Below, piece by piece: positions 1 through 8,194 of a DNA stretch of 18,711 nt. Numbering within the stretch: the stretch's first letter is position 1; every line of letters starts with the position of its first letter. The notes beneath the pieces are model-generated. The model was not told the origin of the DNA, searched no databases, and worked only from the letters and a program-made list of their open reading frames with translations. Position numbers and translations under genes: made by a program. The stretch is taken from positions 1 to 18,711 of the forward strand of contig LADV01000028.1 of assembly GCA_000961805.1 (NCBI GenBank), in the 5' to 3' direction. Origin of the DNA: Peptococcaceae bacterium BRH_c23. GTDB taxonomy: Bacteria; Bacillota_B; Desulfitobacteriia; Desulfitobacteriales; Desulfitobacteriaceae.

Positions 1-26
1 AAAAAACATAGGAGGGACTTTTCTTC

Positions 27-311
27 ATGAACATTAAACCTCTCGCAGATCGGGTGATCATTAAAGCACTCCCGATGGAAGAAAAAACTAAAAGCGGAAT
101 TATTATGCCGGATACCGCTAAGGAAAAACCACAAGAAGGCGAAATTGTCGCTGTAGGACCTGGCAAAATGGAAAAGGGTGTTCGCGTCGCTCTCGATGTT
201 AAGGCAGGCGATCGTGTGATTTATTCCAAATACGCAGGGACCGAAGTAAAGTATGACGGTCAAGAATATCTTATCCTAAAAGAGTCAGATATTTTAGCCA
301 TTATGGGCTAG
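27..311 (+). CDS. groES: GroES co-chaperonin (10 kDa)
   Basis: Cytoplasmic co-chaperonin that caps the GroEL ring during ATP-driven protein folding. The 94-residue length is that of the family. The N-terminal [11 protein letters not shown] is canonical, the GroEL-binding mobile loop is visible at about residues 17-30 ([14 protein letters not shown]), and the C-terminal half shows the usual [24 protein letters not shown] strand pattern (split here only as a description). AGGAGGG at 11-17 is the ribosome binding site and fixes the ATG. It lies 34 bases upstream of groEL, as in the standard bicistronic operon. Only 26 bases of upstream DNA are in the window, so a HrcA/CIRCE operator can be neither confirmed nor excluded. 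Near-certain call. Confidence 0.97.
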   Translation: MNIKPLADRVIIKALPMEEKTKSGIIMPDTAKEKPQEGEIVAVGPGKMEKGVRVALDVKAGDRVIYSKYAGTEVKYDGQEYLILKESDILAIMG

Positions 312-339
312 TTCAATAAGAATTATTTATAAGGAGTGA

Positions 340-1989
<1,650 letters not shown>

Positions 1990-2115
1990 TTAAAGCCCTG
2001 TAACCGTTGGTACCAAAGGGTTTGTGTTGCAAAAATGCTTAAATACCCCAGAAGGTAACGAAAAGGTAACAAATCCAAAAAAAATATGGATACCCCTGGT
2101 AGTATGGGATATTTA

Positions 2116-2160
2116 GAGGCTTTTCATGAGTTCACTGAACTTGTGGGAAGCCTCTTATTT
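2116..2160 (+). terminator. Terminator of groES-groEL
   Basis: GAGGCTT at 2116-2122 pairs with AAGCCTC at 2148-2154 and the pairing continues inward, through a few G-T wobbles, to AGTTC/GAACT around an ACT loop, giving an unbroken stem of 18 pairs. A T-rich tract (TTATTTTCGTGTCTTT) follows. It sits about 125 bases after the groEL stop, so it is the likely end of the groESL transcript. Confidence 0.8.
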
Positions 2161-2254
2161 TCGTGTCTTTGTGGTGGCAGATAATACTATCTGCAGTAGT
2201 CTGAGTGACGATTAGAAGACGAAGAAGAGGTTACGCTACTCTTATTAAGTCAAA

Positions 2255-2300
2255 AACATCCCCCTGAACGCCAAAAACGGTATCATGAGGGATGTTGTTT
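2255..2300 (-). terminator. Hairpin terminator at the end of the hepT transcript (possibly bidirectional)
   Basis: AACATCCC (2255-2262) pairs with GGGATGTT (2289-2296) across a 26-base loop. Read on the minus strand the second arm runs straight into a T5 tract, which suits the convergent mntA-hepT transcript ending upstream at 2385. On the plus strand the hairpin is followed by GTTTTACTCTT, so weak two-way function is possible. Confidence 0.55.
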
Positions 2301-2384
2301 TACTCTTCAGTGACTTATAAATTGACCAAAACCTGAACTAGGATGGTTACTGGAGTTCTGAAACTAAGTCTTACATAATCTCTT

Positions 2385-2816
2385 CTAAAGATTATTCTCA
2401 CTTACATAGAGGGCAATTTGCTTGAGATATCGGTTTATGTCTTCGAGGTTATCTTGAATAATATTATAGACTACCTCAGGTGAAATATCCCAATAGACAT
2501 GGACTAAGCGGTTGCGAAATTTAGTGATCTCGACCATAGCGGGTTCTAAGTCTTGAGTTATTCGATGTTTTTCTAATTCCCGAAAAACGTCGGCATAAGT
2601 TTTGGGAACCTCGAATTGCTGATTTACTTGAAGCATGGAAATAAGGCGATTGCCAACATTGATACAGGATTCGATACATAACTGAAGATAACGCTCAGTG
2701 GCACTCTGTAGTATAGAATTATTCAAATAATCTTCACTGGATGTTTGAGCGACTTCCTTCAGTCGTCCGTGATACTTGGAGATTTGACGCATTTGAAAAG
2801 CAAGTTTTTCATCCAT
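2385..2816 (-). CDS. hepT: HepT-like HEPN ribonuclease toxin (DUF86)
   Basis: Predicted HEPN-domain RNase toxin of a MntA-HepT toxin-antitoxin pair. Using the ATG at 2816 the protein is 143 residues, mostly helical. The diagnostic RX4HXY motif is present as RNRLVHVYW (R101, H106, Y108). In the studied family R and H form the RNase site and the Tyr is the residue adenylylated by the partner MntA. The ATG at 2816 is chosen over the longer frame (2864) because GGGAGGA lies about 7 bases upstream of it and the extra residues would be encoded inside mntA. It overlaps the mntA stop by 8 bases, implying translational coupling. All motif residues are intact, so it may be functional. Confidence 0.88.
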   Translation of the reverse strand: MDEKLAFQMRQISKYHGRLKEVAQTSSEDYLNNSILQSATERYLQLCIESCINVGNRLISMLQVNQQFEVPKTYADVFRELEKHRITQDLEPAMVEITKFRNRLVHVYWDISPEVVYNIIQDNLEDINRYLKQIALYVSENNL

Positions 2817-3270
2817 AAACAGTCCTCCCTGAAAGAGTTTTAAGTAGTGTGTTGTTACATTCATCGAGCAATGGTTTAAAATCCAGATAATACTTAACTG
2901 TTTCTTCCCAAAAATCGACGTATTCTTCGCGATTGTTAAGTAAAAGAATTTTCGATTGTTTTATTGCTCCATACTGTATGGTTAGAGGAGCAGTGTTTAA
3001 GTTGATTACATCAATGTCATCTGATTGAAGTAAGTTGGTGATTATTCCCATGACTTGAAGGTGAAGCTTATCGAGTTCATTTAGACTAAGATTTTTATGA
3101 TATAAAATAGCCAGATCAACATCGCTTAAGGGGGTTTCTTTGTTTGTAGCTAAAGAGCCGAAGAGAATTACAGCACTGATTTTTTGCTCTAAGCCCGCTA
3201 ATGATTGGGGTAACCCCTTAAGTCTTTCGCGAATGAACTTGAAATCGAAGGGTTTACTATCAAAAATCAT
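2809..3270 (-). CDS. mntA: MntA-like minimal nucleotidyltransferase antitoxin
   Basis: Predicted cytoplasmic nucleotidyltransferase antitoxin that blocks HepT by adenylylation, as known for the MntA family. The active-site pattern GSX10DXD is complete: FGSL (G38, S39) through SDVDLAI (D50, D52). A DxD-type third acidic residue in DIDVINL (about 85-91) is also seen. The start is placed at ATG 3270 because GGTGAT lies a suitable distance upstream; the in-frame ATG at 3282 has AGGG directly abutting it, too close for a ribosome site. A TATAAT box with extended TGG lies just upstream. The stop overlaps the hepT start. Antitoxin-first order matches this family. Confidence 0.87.
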   Translation of the reverse strand: MIFDSKPFDFKFIRERLKGLPQSLAGLEQKISAVILFGSLATNKETPLSDVDLAILYHKNLSLNELDKLHLQVMGIITNLLQSDDIDVINLNTAPLTIQYGAIKQSKILLLNNREEYVDFWEETVKYYLDFKPLLDECNNTLLKTLSGRTVYG

Positions 3271-3292
3271 ATTAATCACCATCCCTAGGATT

Positions 3293-3301
3293 ATTATACC
3301 A
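3293..3301 (-). promoter_or_regulatory. Extended -10 promoter of mntA-hepT
   Basis: On the minus strand the sequence reads TGGTATAAT, a consensus -10 box with the TGn extension, about 23 bases before the mntA ATG at 3270. No good -35 hexamer is found at 16-18 bases, which extended -10 promoters tolerate. It suggests that the toxin-antitoxin pair is transcribed independently of the HTH gene upstream. Confidence 0.5.
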
Positions 3302-3342
3302 GTAATTTCCTTTATGTAACAGTTGTCCTTTAAAAAAGGAGT

Positions 3343-3367
3343 GAACTATAGTTCCAATTATAGGAAC
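3343..3367. repeat. Palindrome cluster between the HTH gene and mntA
   Basis: GAACTATAGTTC (3343-3354) is a perfect 12-bp palindrome. Its right half GTTCC (3351-3355) also pairs with GGAAC (3363-3367) seven bases on, so three GGAAC/GTTC half-sites lie within 25 bp. It overlaps the stop of the HTH gene and lies upstream of the mntA promoter. A protein-binding site is possible, but nothing in the sequence says which protein. Confidence 0.35.
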
Positions 3368-3549
3368 CGTTCCCCACGTTTTTGTTTTTCAATAAACTCG
3401 TTAAGATCATCTTTTTTGACCCGCCAACTATGACCTATTTTAAAGGCGGGAATTTTATTGGCCTGAACCAGACGGTAGGTGGTAACCTTGCTAATTTGTA
3501 GGTATTCAGCCACCTGGCGTATGGTCATTATTTCTTTCTCTTCGGCCAT
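3358..3549 (-). CDS. Excisionase-family helix-turn-helix DNA-binding protein
   Basis: A 63-residue protein made almost wholly of one MerR/Xis-type winged helix (HTH_17, the excisionase-family DNA-binding domain). The hallmark pieces are MTIRQVAEYLQISKVTTYRL (about 8-27), then the wing IPAFKIGHSWRVKKDDLNEF. AAGGAG about 10 bases before ATG 3549 supports the start. It lies upstream of and co-directional with mntA-hepT, 87 bases away. Proteins of this type are often small regulators or recombination directionality factors. There is no integrase beside it here, so a regulator (perhaps self-regulating through the palindromes on either side) is more likely than an excisionase. Confidence 0.85.
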   Translation of the reverse strand: MAEEKEIMTIRQVAEYLQISKVTTYRLVQANKIPAFKIGHSWRVKKDDLNEFIEKQKRGERFL

Positions 3550-3587
3550 ATATGCTCACTCCTTAATCCTTTGCCATACTACGAGTG

Positions 3588-3608
3588 ATTATATTGATCA
3601 GAACTGAT
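3588..3608 (-). promoter_or_regulatory. Candidate promoter and operator of the HTH gene
   Basis: On the minus strand TATAAT (3593-3588) lies about 40 bases before the HTH gene start. Immediately upstream of it is an interrupted palindrome, ATCAG-AA-CTGAT (3597-3608), where a repressor would cover the -10/-35 spacer. The matching -35 is poor. Assignment is by position and motif only. Confidence 0.4.
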
Positions 3609-3734
3609 AACTTAATTATATATTATGTTTCCAAAGAAGGATATTTTTCACGAATTATCGCTTTTTTATACTAGTTAATATAAAGACCATACAAACATTG
3701 AGCCCTTCAATCAGTCGTATCAAAATTACGGTTT

Positions 3735-4040
3735 ATGTTCATTTGTGGTAATGTACAATTCTTTACGTCTCAATTTCCTTATCTTTTTGGACAAACATGG
3801 CCATCGTACGCTATGACAATAGTTGCCTTAGTGATCATCTACGGATTACCACTGGTTATAAAGTCAATTCCTTCGACGCTGGTGGTGATTGTTGGCATGA
3901 TTGCAATTGCCATGACACTCGACGCCAAGGTCCCCATGATCGGAGACATGGGAATCATTACCCGGTCCTTACCCAGTTTTTCTATACCCAATCTGCAGAT
4001 AACAATGGAGACTCTAATGATAATTGTGCCGTATTTCTAG
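3735..4040 (+). pseudogene. SulP-family anion transporter remnant (middle segment)
   Basis: The roughly 100 residues match the middle of the membrane part of SulP sulfate/bicarbonate transporters: a GQTWPSYAMTIVAL helix, then YGLPLVIKSIPSTLVVIV, then the family-typical IGDMG-x-x-x-RSLPSFSIP stretch and ETLMIIVPY. A complete SulP protein is about 500-700 residues with ten or more helices and a STAS domain, so most of the gene is missing on both sides. No convincing ribosome site precedes 3735. The frame stops at 4038-4040, exactly where universal-stress-protein sequence begins in another frame, so the 3' end is a deletion junction. Almost certainly non-functional. Confidence 0.8.
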
Positions 4041-4406
4041 CCGCTGAAAAAGCAATCTTTTTAACTCAACATAACCCCAATGCTACCATTGAGATTGTCT
4101 ATGTAGTCAATAGTGAACGTCCAAATCAGACGTATTACGAGATATGGATACAGACGCTATAACCTTAAAAAGGAATCAAAAGCTGCTTCCAATACAAGTG
4201 AAGTTGAAACAGGCCAAGTTGATTATACAGTGAGGTTTATTCACGGTGAGCCAGGCCCTTCGATTGTAAAATATACGAATGATGGTGAATTTGACGTCGT
4301 GGTAATCGGGAGCCGGGGTTTAAACGGTGTACAGGAATTGGTTCTAGGAGGAGTTAGTCACAAGGTGGTAAAAAGGGCTAATTGTCCTGTATTAATTGTC
4401 AAATAG
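4032..4406 (+). pseudogene. Universal stress protein (UspA) remnant with frameshifts
   Basis: UspA-type sequence is readable in three successive frames. LAAEKAIFLTQHNPNATIEI, then VYVVN to TYYE, lies in one frame up to about 4140; DMDTDAITLK in a second, about 4141-4172; and ESKAASNT through GEPGPSIVKY, VVVIGSRG and CPVLIVK (about 4172-4406) in a third. Each change is explained by loss of one base: a G near 4140 and one A in the AAAAA run near 4170. The first 20 or so residues are missing because the gene is fused to the SulP remnant. The C-terminal ATP-loop pattern G-x-R-G is present. SulP genes followed by Usp genes are common, so this is probably one locus collapsed by deletion. Confidence 0.8.
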
Positions 4407-4420
4407 ATGAAAACAACCCA

Positions 4421-4470
4421 AACCAGTAACACTCCTACAGCGACTGTTGAGGAGGTTACTGGTTTTTGTA
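4421..4470 (+). terminator. Terminator after the Usp remnant
   Basis: AACCAGTAAC (4421-4430) pairs perfectly with GTTACTGGTT (4455-4464); inside, CTCCT pairs with AGGAG and ACAG with CTGT around a CGA loop. TTTTGTATTT follows. A strong rho-independent terminator that survives although the gene before it is broken. It insulates the LysR operon. Confidence 0.85.
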
Positions 4471-4480
4471 TTTAGTTGTT

Positions 4481-4523
4481 AATATTCCAAAATGGAATAC
4501 ATTATATAAAGGAATATTATAAT
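4481..4523 (+). promoter_or_regulatory. LysR operon promoter with three operator half-sites
   Basis: TATAAT at 4518-4523 is a consensus -10. Three related half-sites surround it: AATATTCC (4481-4488), TGGAATA (4493-4499) and GGAATATT (4511-4518). The first two form a 7+3+7 inverted repeat (TATTCCA, AAA, TGGAATA, 4483-4499), and the first and third are exact reverse complements. A dyad overlapping the promoter of a LysR gene is the usual place for autoregulation. The -10 position puts transcription start near 4530, after the in-frame GTG at 4525, which supports translation starting at 4564. Confidence 0.55.
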
Positions 4524-4563
4524 TGTGCAGCGAATAACCTGTTTTAGTGAAGGGTGTGATTAC

Positions 4564-5508
4564 GTGAATTTGACACGTTTACGAACTTTGGTCATGGTGG
4601 CTAGAAGTGGAAATATTAGCAAGGCCGCGCTTGATCTTCACCTTAGCCAGCCAGCTGTAACCAAGCACATTCAAAGCTTGGAAGAGTACTATGGGAAATC
4701 TCTTATTGATCGTTCCGCTCGAGAGGCTGTGCTCACAGAAGAAGGGCACCTCCTTTATCGTTATGCTGTAGAAATACTCCGATTAATGGATGAAGCAGAT
4801 ACAGCGTTGGCTGAAGTGAGCAAAACCGTTCAAGGATCATTACGTCTAGGAGCAAGTTCGATTCCTGGACAGTATATTCTGCCCTTTGTCCTAGGTGAAT
4901 TCAACCGTAGCTATCCGGATGTAGACCTAGTGGTGGAGATGGGGGACACCGGTCAGATTACCCGTCTCGTGTTAGAGAACAATGTGGATCTCGGGTTGGT
5001 TGGGAATAGGGTGAAAGAGCGGCAGTTAGAATGTTACCCTTGCGCAGAGGACGAATTGGTACTGATCCTTCCCTTAGACCATCCCCTAGCGCAGGTAGAG
5101 GAGATTAGGGCTGCAGATCTTTACAGGGAAAAAATAGTGTGGCGAGAAGTTGGCTCAGGGACTCGAAAGACCGTCGAGGGCTGGTTGGCTCAAGCTGGAG
5201 TTAAGCTGGAGGAGAAAAAGGGAGATCTGGAACTGGGTAGCACGGGTGCGGTCGTGGCAGCCGTTGAAGCGGGTTTAGGTCTGTCCATTGTCTCAATCTG
5301 GGCTGTTGTTAGGCCTTTAGCTTGGAAAACGCTGGCGGTTAGACGATTGAAAGATCTAAGTATGAAACGTCAGTTGTATGTCATTCGCTCCACCCAGAAT
5401 ACGCGTCGATCTGCTCAAGCGTTTCTCGATTTTATCCTCGGTGATGAAGGAAAGCGTGCTTTGGATCAGATCTTCGCAGAGATCCCCTGGTTCAGTGAAC
5501 AGGAGTGA
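4564..5508 (+). CDS. LysR-family transcriptional regulator
   Basis: Full-length LysR activator/repressor (314 residues from GTG 4564). The N-terminal winged HTH is clear: NLTRLRTLVMVARSGNISKA, then SQPAVTKHIQSLEEYYGKSLIDR (about 1-50), with the TEEG turn after it. Residues 90-300 are the periplasmic-binding-protein-like effector domain (GSLRLGASSIPGQYILP; VGSGTRKTVE). Its style recalls the LysR proteins annotated in selenium-metabolism neighbourhoods, which is a family impression only. GTG 4564 gives the standard VNLTRLRTL start; GTG 4525 lies upstream of the predicted transcription start. It is first in the operon, with the next gene 19 bases after its stop, so it probably controls what follows in response to a small ligand. 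Confidence 0.9.
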   Translation: MNLTRLRTLVMVARSGNISKAALDLHLSQPAVTKHIQSLEEYYGKSLIDRSAREAVLTEEGHLLYRYAVEILRLMDEADTALAEVSKTVQGSLRLGASSIPGQYILPFVLGEFNRSYPDVDLVVEMGDTGQITRLVLENNVDLGLVGNRVKERQLECYPCAEDELVLILPLDHPLAQVEEIRAADLYREKIVWREVGSGTRKTVEGWLAQAGVKLEEKKGDLELGSTGAVVAAVEAGLGLSIVSIWAVVRPLAWKTLAVRRLKDLSMKRQLYVIRSTQNTRRSAQAFLDFILGDEGKRALDQIFAEIPWFSEQE

Positions 5509-5527
5509 ATAACGAAGGAGTAAGCGG

Positions 5528-5971
5528 ATGATGCTATCCAAGCGTGCTGAAGAATTTATGAAGCAGGGAAATAATTGCTGTGAGGCGGTAGTGCGAGCAG
5601 CAGATACAGTTTGGGGCTTGAAACTTGCGCCTGAGGTCGTAGCAGTTACCTCATTGTTTAAAGAAGGTATGGACAGCGGGTGTACTTGTGGTGCCTTAGT
5701 GGGTATGGTCATGATCTCCGGTATTCTAGAAAACCGTTATGGGCATCCTTTGAAGGATAAGTTGGCTGCAGATTTAACGTCTCGTTTTCGAGGGGAATTC
5801 GGCTCTACCTGTTGTCGTGTGATCTGTAAGCAAAGGCCTTTATGGGAGAAAATTGGCAGGAAAGGCTGCATTGTACTGACAGCCAAAACTGCCGGGATTC
5901 TAGAGGAGGTATGGGCAGATGTCCAGCAGAGTGCCAACCAAAATCGCAGTGATTATACCCAGGCTCAATGA
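5528..5971 (+). CDS. C_GCAxxG_C_C family (putative redox) protein
   Basis: A 147-residue cysteine-rich protein of the C_GCAxxG_C_C family, thought to be redox-active or metal-binding but without an established reaction. The family cysteines are present: GNNCCEAV (17, 18), SGCTCGALVG (52, 54), STCCRVIC (95, 96, 100) and KGCIV (114). It has no signal peptide, so it acts in the cytoplasm. GAAGGAG about 9 bases before ATG 5528 supports the start. Its last 53 bases overlap the next gene's start in another frame. A diverged second copy of its last 37 or so codons lies at 6690-6802, with the TVP38 gene between (see the repeat entries). Confidence 0.85.
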   Translation: MMLSKRAEEFMKQGNNCCEAVVRAADTVWGLKLAPEVVAVTSLFKEGMDSGCTCGALVGMVMISGILENRYGHPLKDKLAADLTSRFRGEFGSTCCRVICKQRPLWEKIGRKGCIVLTAKTAGILEEVWADVQQSANQNRSDYTQAQ

Positions 5972-5979
5972 GGCTGACA
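5859..5979 (+). repeat. Direct repeat copy 1 (about 121 bp) flanking TVP38
   Basis: Aligned by eye with 6690-6810 without gaps: about 19 differences in 121 positions, roughly 84% identity. The core AGAGGAGGTATGGGCAGATG, with the ribosome site and start codon, is identical in both copies. The repeat spans the end of the C_GCAxxG_C_C gene and the first 20 codons of the glycosyltransferase reading frame. In this copy the latter now form the leader of the TVP38 protein. Confidence 0.9.
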
Positions 5980-6647
5980 CCCGGGCCTTAAAGGTCATTA
6001 TTTTTATCTCGATCATGGCAGTGACTTTATTATTGAATCATTACCATGGGTGGTCTGATTATTTACGAAATACTCATAATCTCCAATTTCTTAAAGAAAT
6101 GGTTCAGAGCAAACTTTGGCAAGCAACTTTACTCTATATAGGCATAACGGTTATCAGCTGTGTAGTGTTCGCTTTGCCCGGTATCACCTTCGCTGTTTTT
6201 GCGGGTATACTTTTTGGCCCGTGGCTTGGAATTATTATTTGTTTAGTTGCCACCACAATGGGTGCCTCTATTGCCTTTATTGTTGGCCGTTTTTTCTTAA
6301 AGGATGCGATTAAGCCCTTAGTGGAAAAAAATAAAACTCTAAAAAAGCTATTGTTCGGTGAATCTGGTAAAAGTGATTTGGTGCTACTGATGATTACTAG
6401 GCTCGTCCCGCTTTTCCCTTATAATCTACAAAACTTTGCCTATGGGATTACTGATATTGGTTTTTGGAAATATACCAGCTATACATTTTTGTTTATGTTG
6501 CCGGGTGTGGCATTTATTACCATCGGCACTGCAGGAATAACCTCACCTTCAAATAGATGGGCTTATTTGACAATAGCAGGCACCCTCTTAATCGTAGTGT
6601 TCTTGTTGGGATTACTACTGAAACGGAAGCATTTTGGTGCTCACTAA
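5919..6647 (+). CDS. TVP38/TMEM64 (DedA-superfamily) membrane protein with chimeric N-terminus
   Basis: Integral membrane protein of the TVP38/TMEM64 (SNARE-associated/VTT) family, probably a lipid scramblase-like or transport protein; the bacterial substrate is unknown. Hydrophobic helices are at about 25-40, 70-90, 92-125, 155-175 and 205-235. Family motifs: FAVFAGILFGPWLG (91-104) and ITRLVPLFPYNLQNFAYG (159-176). Oddity: residues 1-22 (MSSRVPTKIAVIIPRLNEAD) are not TVP38 but a copy of the start of the downstream glycosyltransferase, donated by the 121-bp repeat. AGAGGAGG lies before ATG 5919. The next in-frame ATG (6015) would cut into the first helix, so the fusion start is probably really used. 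It starts inside the previous gene. Confidence 0.88.
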   Translation: MSSRVPTKIAVIIPRLNEADTRALKVIIFISIMAVTLLLNHYHGWSDYLRNTHNLQFLKEMVQSKLWQATLLYIGITVISCVVFALPGITFAVFAGILFGPWLGIIICLVATTMGASIAFIVGRFFLKDAIKPLVEKNKTLKKLLFGESGKSDLVLLMITRLVPLFPYNLQNFAYGITDIGFWKYTSYTFLFMLPGVAFITIGTAGITSPSNRWAYLTIAGTLLIVVFLLGLLLKRKHFGAH

Positions 6648-6679
6648 AGCAAAGCCAAAATTATACTGTTGGTTGCAAG

Positions 6680-6802
6680 TCAATAGGAGGAAAAGGTTGT
6701 ATTGTGCTGACAACCAAACCTGCCGGGATATTAGAGGAGGTATGGGCAGATGTCCAGAAGTGTGCCGACCAAAATTTCCGTGATTATACCCACCCTCAAT
6801 GA
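6680..6802 (+). pseudogene. Duplicated 3' end of the C_GCAxxG_C_C gene
   Basis: The frame ending at 6802 reads SIGGKGCIVLTTKPAGILEE, then VWADVQKCADQNFRDYTHPQ. This matches the last 38 residues of the gene at 5528-5971 with about ten changes. The rest of that gene is absent, so this is a leftover tail, not a gene. Its end overlaps the glycosyltransferase start by 53 bases, exactly as the intact copy overlaps the TVP38 start. Confidence 0.8.
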
Positions 6803-6810
6803 AGTTGAAA
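6690..6810 (+). repeat. Direct repeat copy 2 (about 121 bp) flanking TVP38
   Basis: Partner of 5859-5979, offset 831 bp. In this copy the start encodes the canonical glycosyltransferase sequence VIIPTLNEVET, while copy 1 has VIIPRLNEADT. Copy 2 is thus the native start of the glycosyltransferase and copy 1 the relaxed duplicate. Recombination between the two would remove TVP38 and restore a plain C_GCAxxG_C_C-glycosyltransferase pair. Confidence 0.9.
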
Positions 6811-7469
6811 CCATCGGCCGGTTAATTAAATCTCTGCAAGGGATTCCGGCGTTGGAGATCATTGTAAGTGATGGGGGAAGTACGGACGGTACGATTCAGC
6901 TGATCAGCCAATATGGGGGCGTCGCTGTGCAAAGTAAGCCTGGCCGGGGTGTCCAGCTGAACGCAGGAGTTCAGGCCGCAGCAGGGAGCATTTTGCTGTT
7001 TTTGCATGCTGATTCCCGGTTAGCAGTATCGGCAATAGCCCAGATCAGACAGGCCATAAGCAGGGGAACTCAGTGGGGTTGTTGTCAGCTGAAGTTTGAT
7101 GAAGAAGCTCGGTTTTTTAAGATTCTGGCCAAAACATCCAACTGGCGCGCCCGTTATTTATCGATGTGCTACGGTGATCAAGGGATATATTGTACGCGAA
7201 CTTTTTTTGATAGTATTGGAGGATTTCAGGACTGGACTTTTTTAGAGGATTTAGAGTTTTCAAAGCGCGCGCGGAGTAGGGTGAAGGCCTGTGTTTTGAA
7301 GGACCAGATTATCACCAGCACCAGGCGTTTTAGACAGCATGGTCTTTGGTATACTTTCTGGAAAATGCAAGGGGTAAAAGCACTGTTTGCACTAGGATTT
7401 CCTTTGTCTTTCATTGAACGCTTTTACCGAGGGAGTGGGAGAGAAAAAGAATGTCAACCGGTGTCATAG
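6750..7469 (+). CDS. Family 2 glycosyltransferase (TIGR04283-like)
   Basis: A 239-residue GT-A-fold glycosyltransferase acting in the cytoplasm. Visible pieces: VIIPTLNEVETI (11-22), VSDGGSTDGT (39-48), LHADSRL (85-91, the DxD-type metal/nucleotide site), GDQGIY (142-147) and LEDLEF (165-170, the acidic catalytic region). It looks like the short family named TIGR04283, 'rSAM/selenodomain-associated transferase 2', also labelled an arsenosugar biosynthesis transferase; the assignment is by recall. AGAGGAGG about 8 bases before ATG 6750. It overlaps the next gene by 19 bases, which places the two transferases in one translationally coupled unit. Sugar donor and acceptor are unknown. Confidence 0.88.
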   Translation: MSRSVPTKISVIIPTLNEVETIGRLIKSLQGIPALEIIVSDGGSTDGTIQLISQYGGVAVQSKPGRGVQLNAGVQAAAGSILLFLHADSRLAVSAIAQIRQAISRGTQWGCCQLKFDEEARFFKILAKTSNWRARYLSMCYGDQGIYCTRTFFDSIGGFQDWTFLEDLEFSKRARSRVKACVLKDQIITSTRRFRQHGLWYTFWKMQGVKALFALGFPLSFIERFYRGSGREKECQPVS

Positions 7470-8194
7470 TGATGAGCAAAGTTCCCTTGCCAGGCAGAAG
7501 CAAGAGCCGTCTACAGGAAAAAGCTGGTACTCTGCAGGCAGCTTTGTTTCACCGGGCCTGTCTTTATGACTTACAGGTGGAGTTACGTACTTGTGGAATA
7601 CCTGCCAGAATTTATATTGCGGGGGGGGCCAACGAGGAGTTCTGCTCCTCATTTCCCCATGCGCTGCCGGAGGGATTTTCCTGTTTGGAGCGATTGGATT
7701 GGACAAATTTCGTTTTATTTCAGCAAAAAGGCAGGGATCTGGGAGAACGGATGCTTTGCGCCGTACAGGAGAGTCTGACTGAATTTAAGCAAGTAATTCT
7801 AATCGGTTCGGATATTCCTGGTATTAATCAAACTCTTTTGGAACAGGCCAGTGCGGAACTTCGGCAGCATGATCTTGTGCTGGGGCCAGCCATGGATGGA
7901 GGGTATTATTTAATCGGTTTAAAAGATGTTAATCGATTTCTTTTTCGCCATATTGAATGGGGCAGTGGACAGGTGCTGGAGCAAACCTTGCAAGCCGCCC
8001 GGCAACATCAGTTGCGAATAGCGTTATTGCCAGAACTGCAAGATATTGACCGTTGGCAGGATCTCATAGCATGGAAAGGCCGGACCGAGGGCAGTAGAGG
8101 AAAGTCAACTCTGGCTTGGCGTTATGCTAGTTATTTATTGCAGTGTCCGATAGGTGACGGATTGAAAACAGTAGAAAGTGAGATGATGTCTTGA
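7451..8194 (+). CDS. GT-A transferase, DUF2064 family (TIGR04282-like)
   Basis: A 247-residue protein of the nucleotidyltransferase-like DUF2064 family (TIGR04282, 'rSAM/selenodomain-associated transferase 1'), the regular partner of TIGR04283. The N-terminal VIVMSKVPLPGRSKSRL (5-21) is the nucleotide-binding loop. LIGSDIPG (117-124) carries the metal-binding Asp, and MDGGYYLIGLK (148-158) is the second family hallmark. By fold it should use an NTP or NDP-sugar; the true reaction is not established. GAGAAAAAG precedes ATG 7451. Its stop overlaps the radical SAM gene by four bases (TTGA). Together with the previous gene it is the main pointer to a selenium- or arsenic-linked pathway. Confidence 0.87.
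   Translation: MSTGVIVMSKVPLPGRSKSRLQEKAGTLQAALFHRACLYDLQVELRTCGIPARIYIAGGANEEFCSSFPHALPEGFSCLERLDWTNFVLFQQKGRDLGERMLCAVQESLTEFKQVILIGSDIPGINQTLLEQASAELRQHDLVLGPAMDGGYYLIGLKDVNRFLFRHIEWGSGQVLEQTLQAARQHQLRIALLPELQDIDRWQDLIAWKGRTEGSRGKSTLAWRYASYLLQCPIGDGLKTVESEMMS

Larger units (their letters stand above)
1990..2384. other. groEL-hepT intergenic region (395 bp, convergent)
   Basis: No gene is supported here. The stretch holds the groEL terminator hairpin (2116-2154), a second hairpin facing the hepT side (2255-2296), a 10-bp palindrome TTGGTACCAA near 2013, two close copies of AAGGTAAC (about 2054-2071), and a small stem-loop at 2177-2194 (GCAGATA, loop ATAC, TATCTGC) that lacks a T-run. Nothing else recognisable. 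Confidence 0.6.

Noticed and set aside
2177..2194. GCAGATA-ATAC-TATCTGC stem-loop after groEL
   Set aside because: Short, no T-run, and a strong terminator precedes it; no evidence of function.
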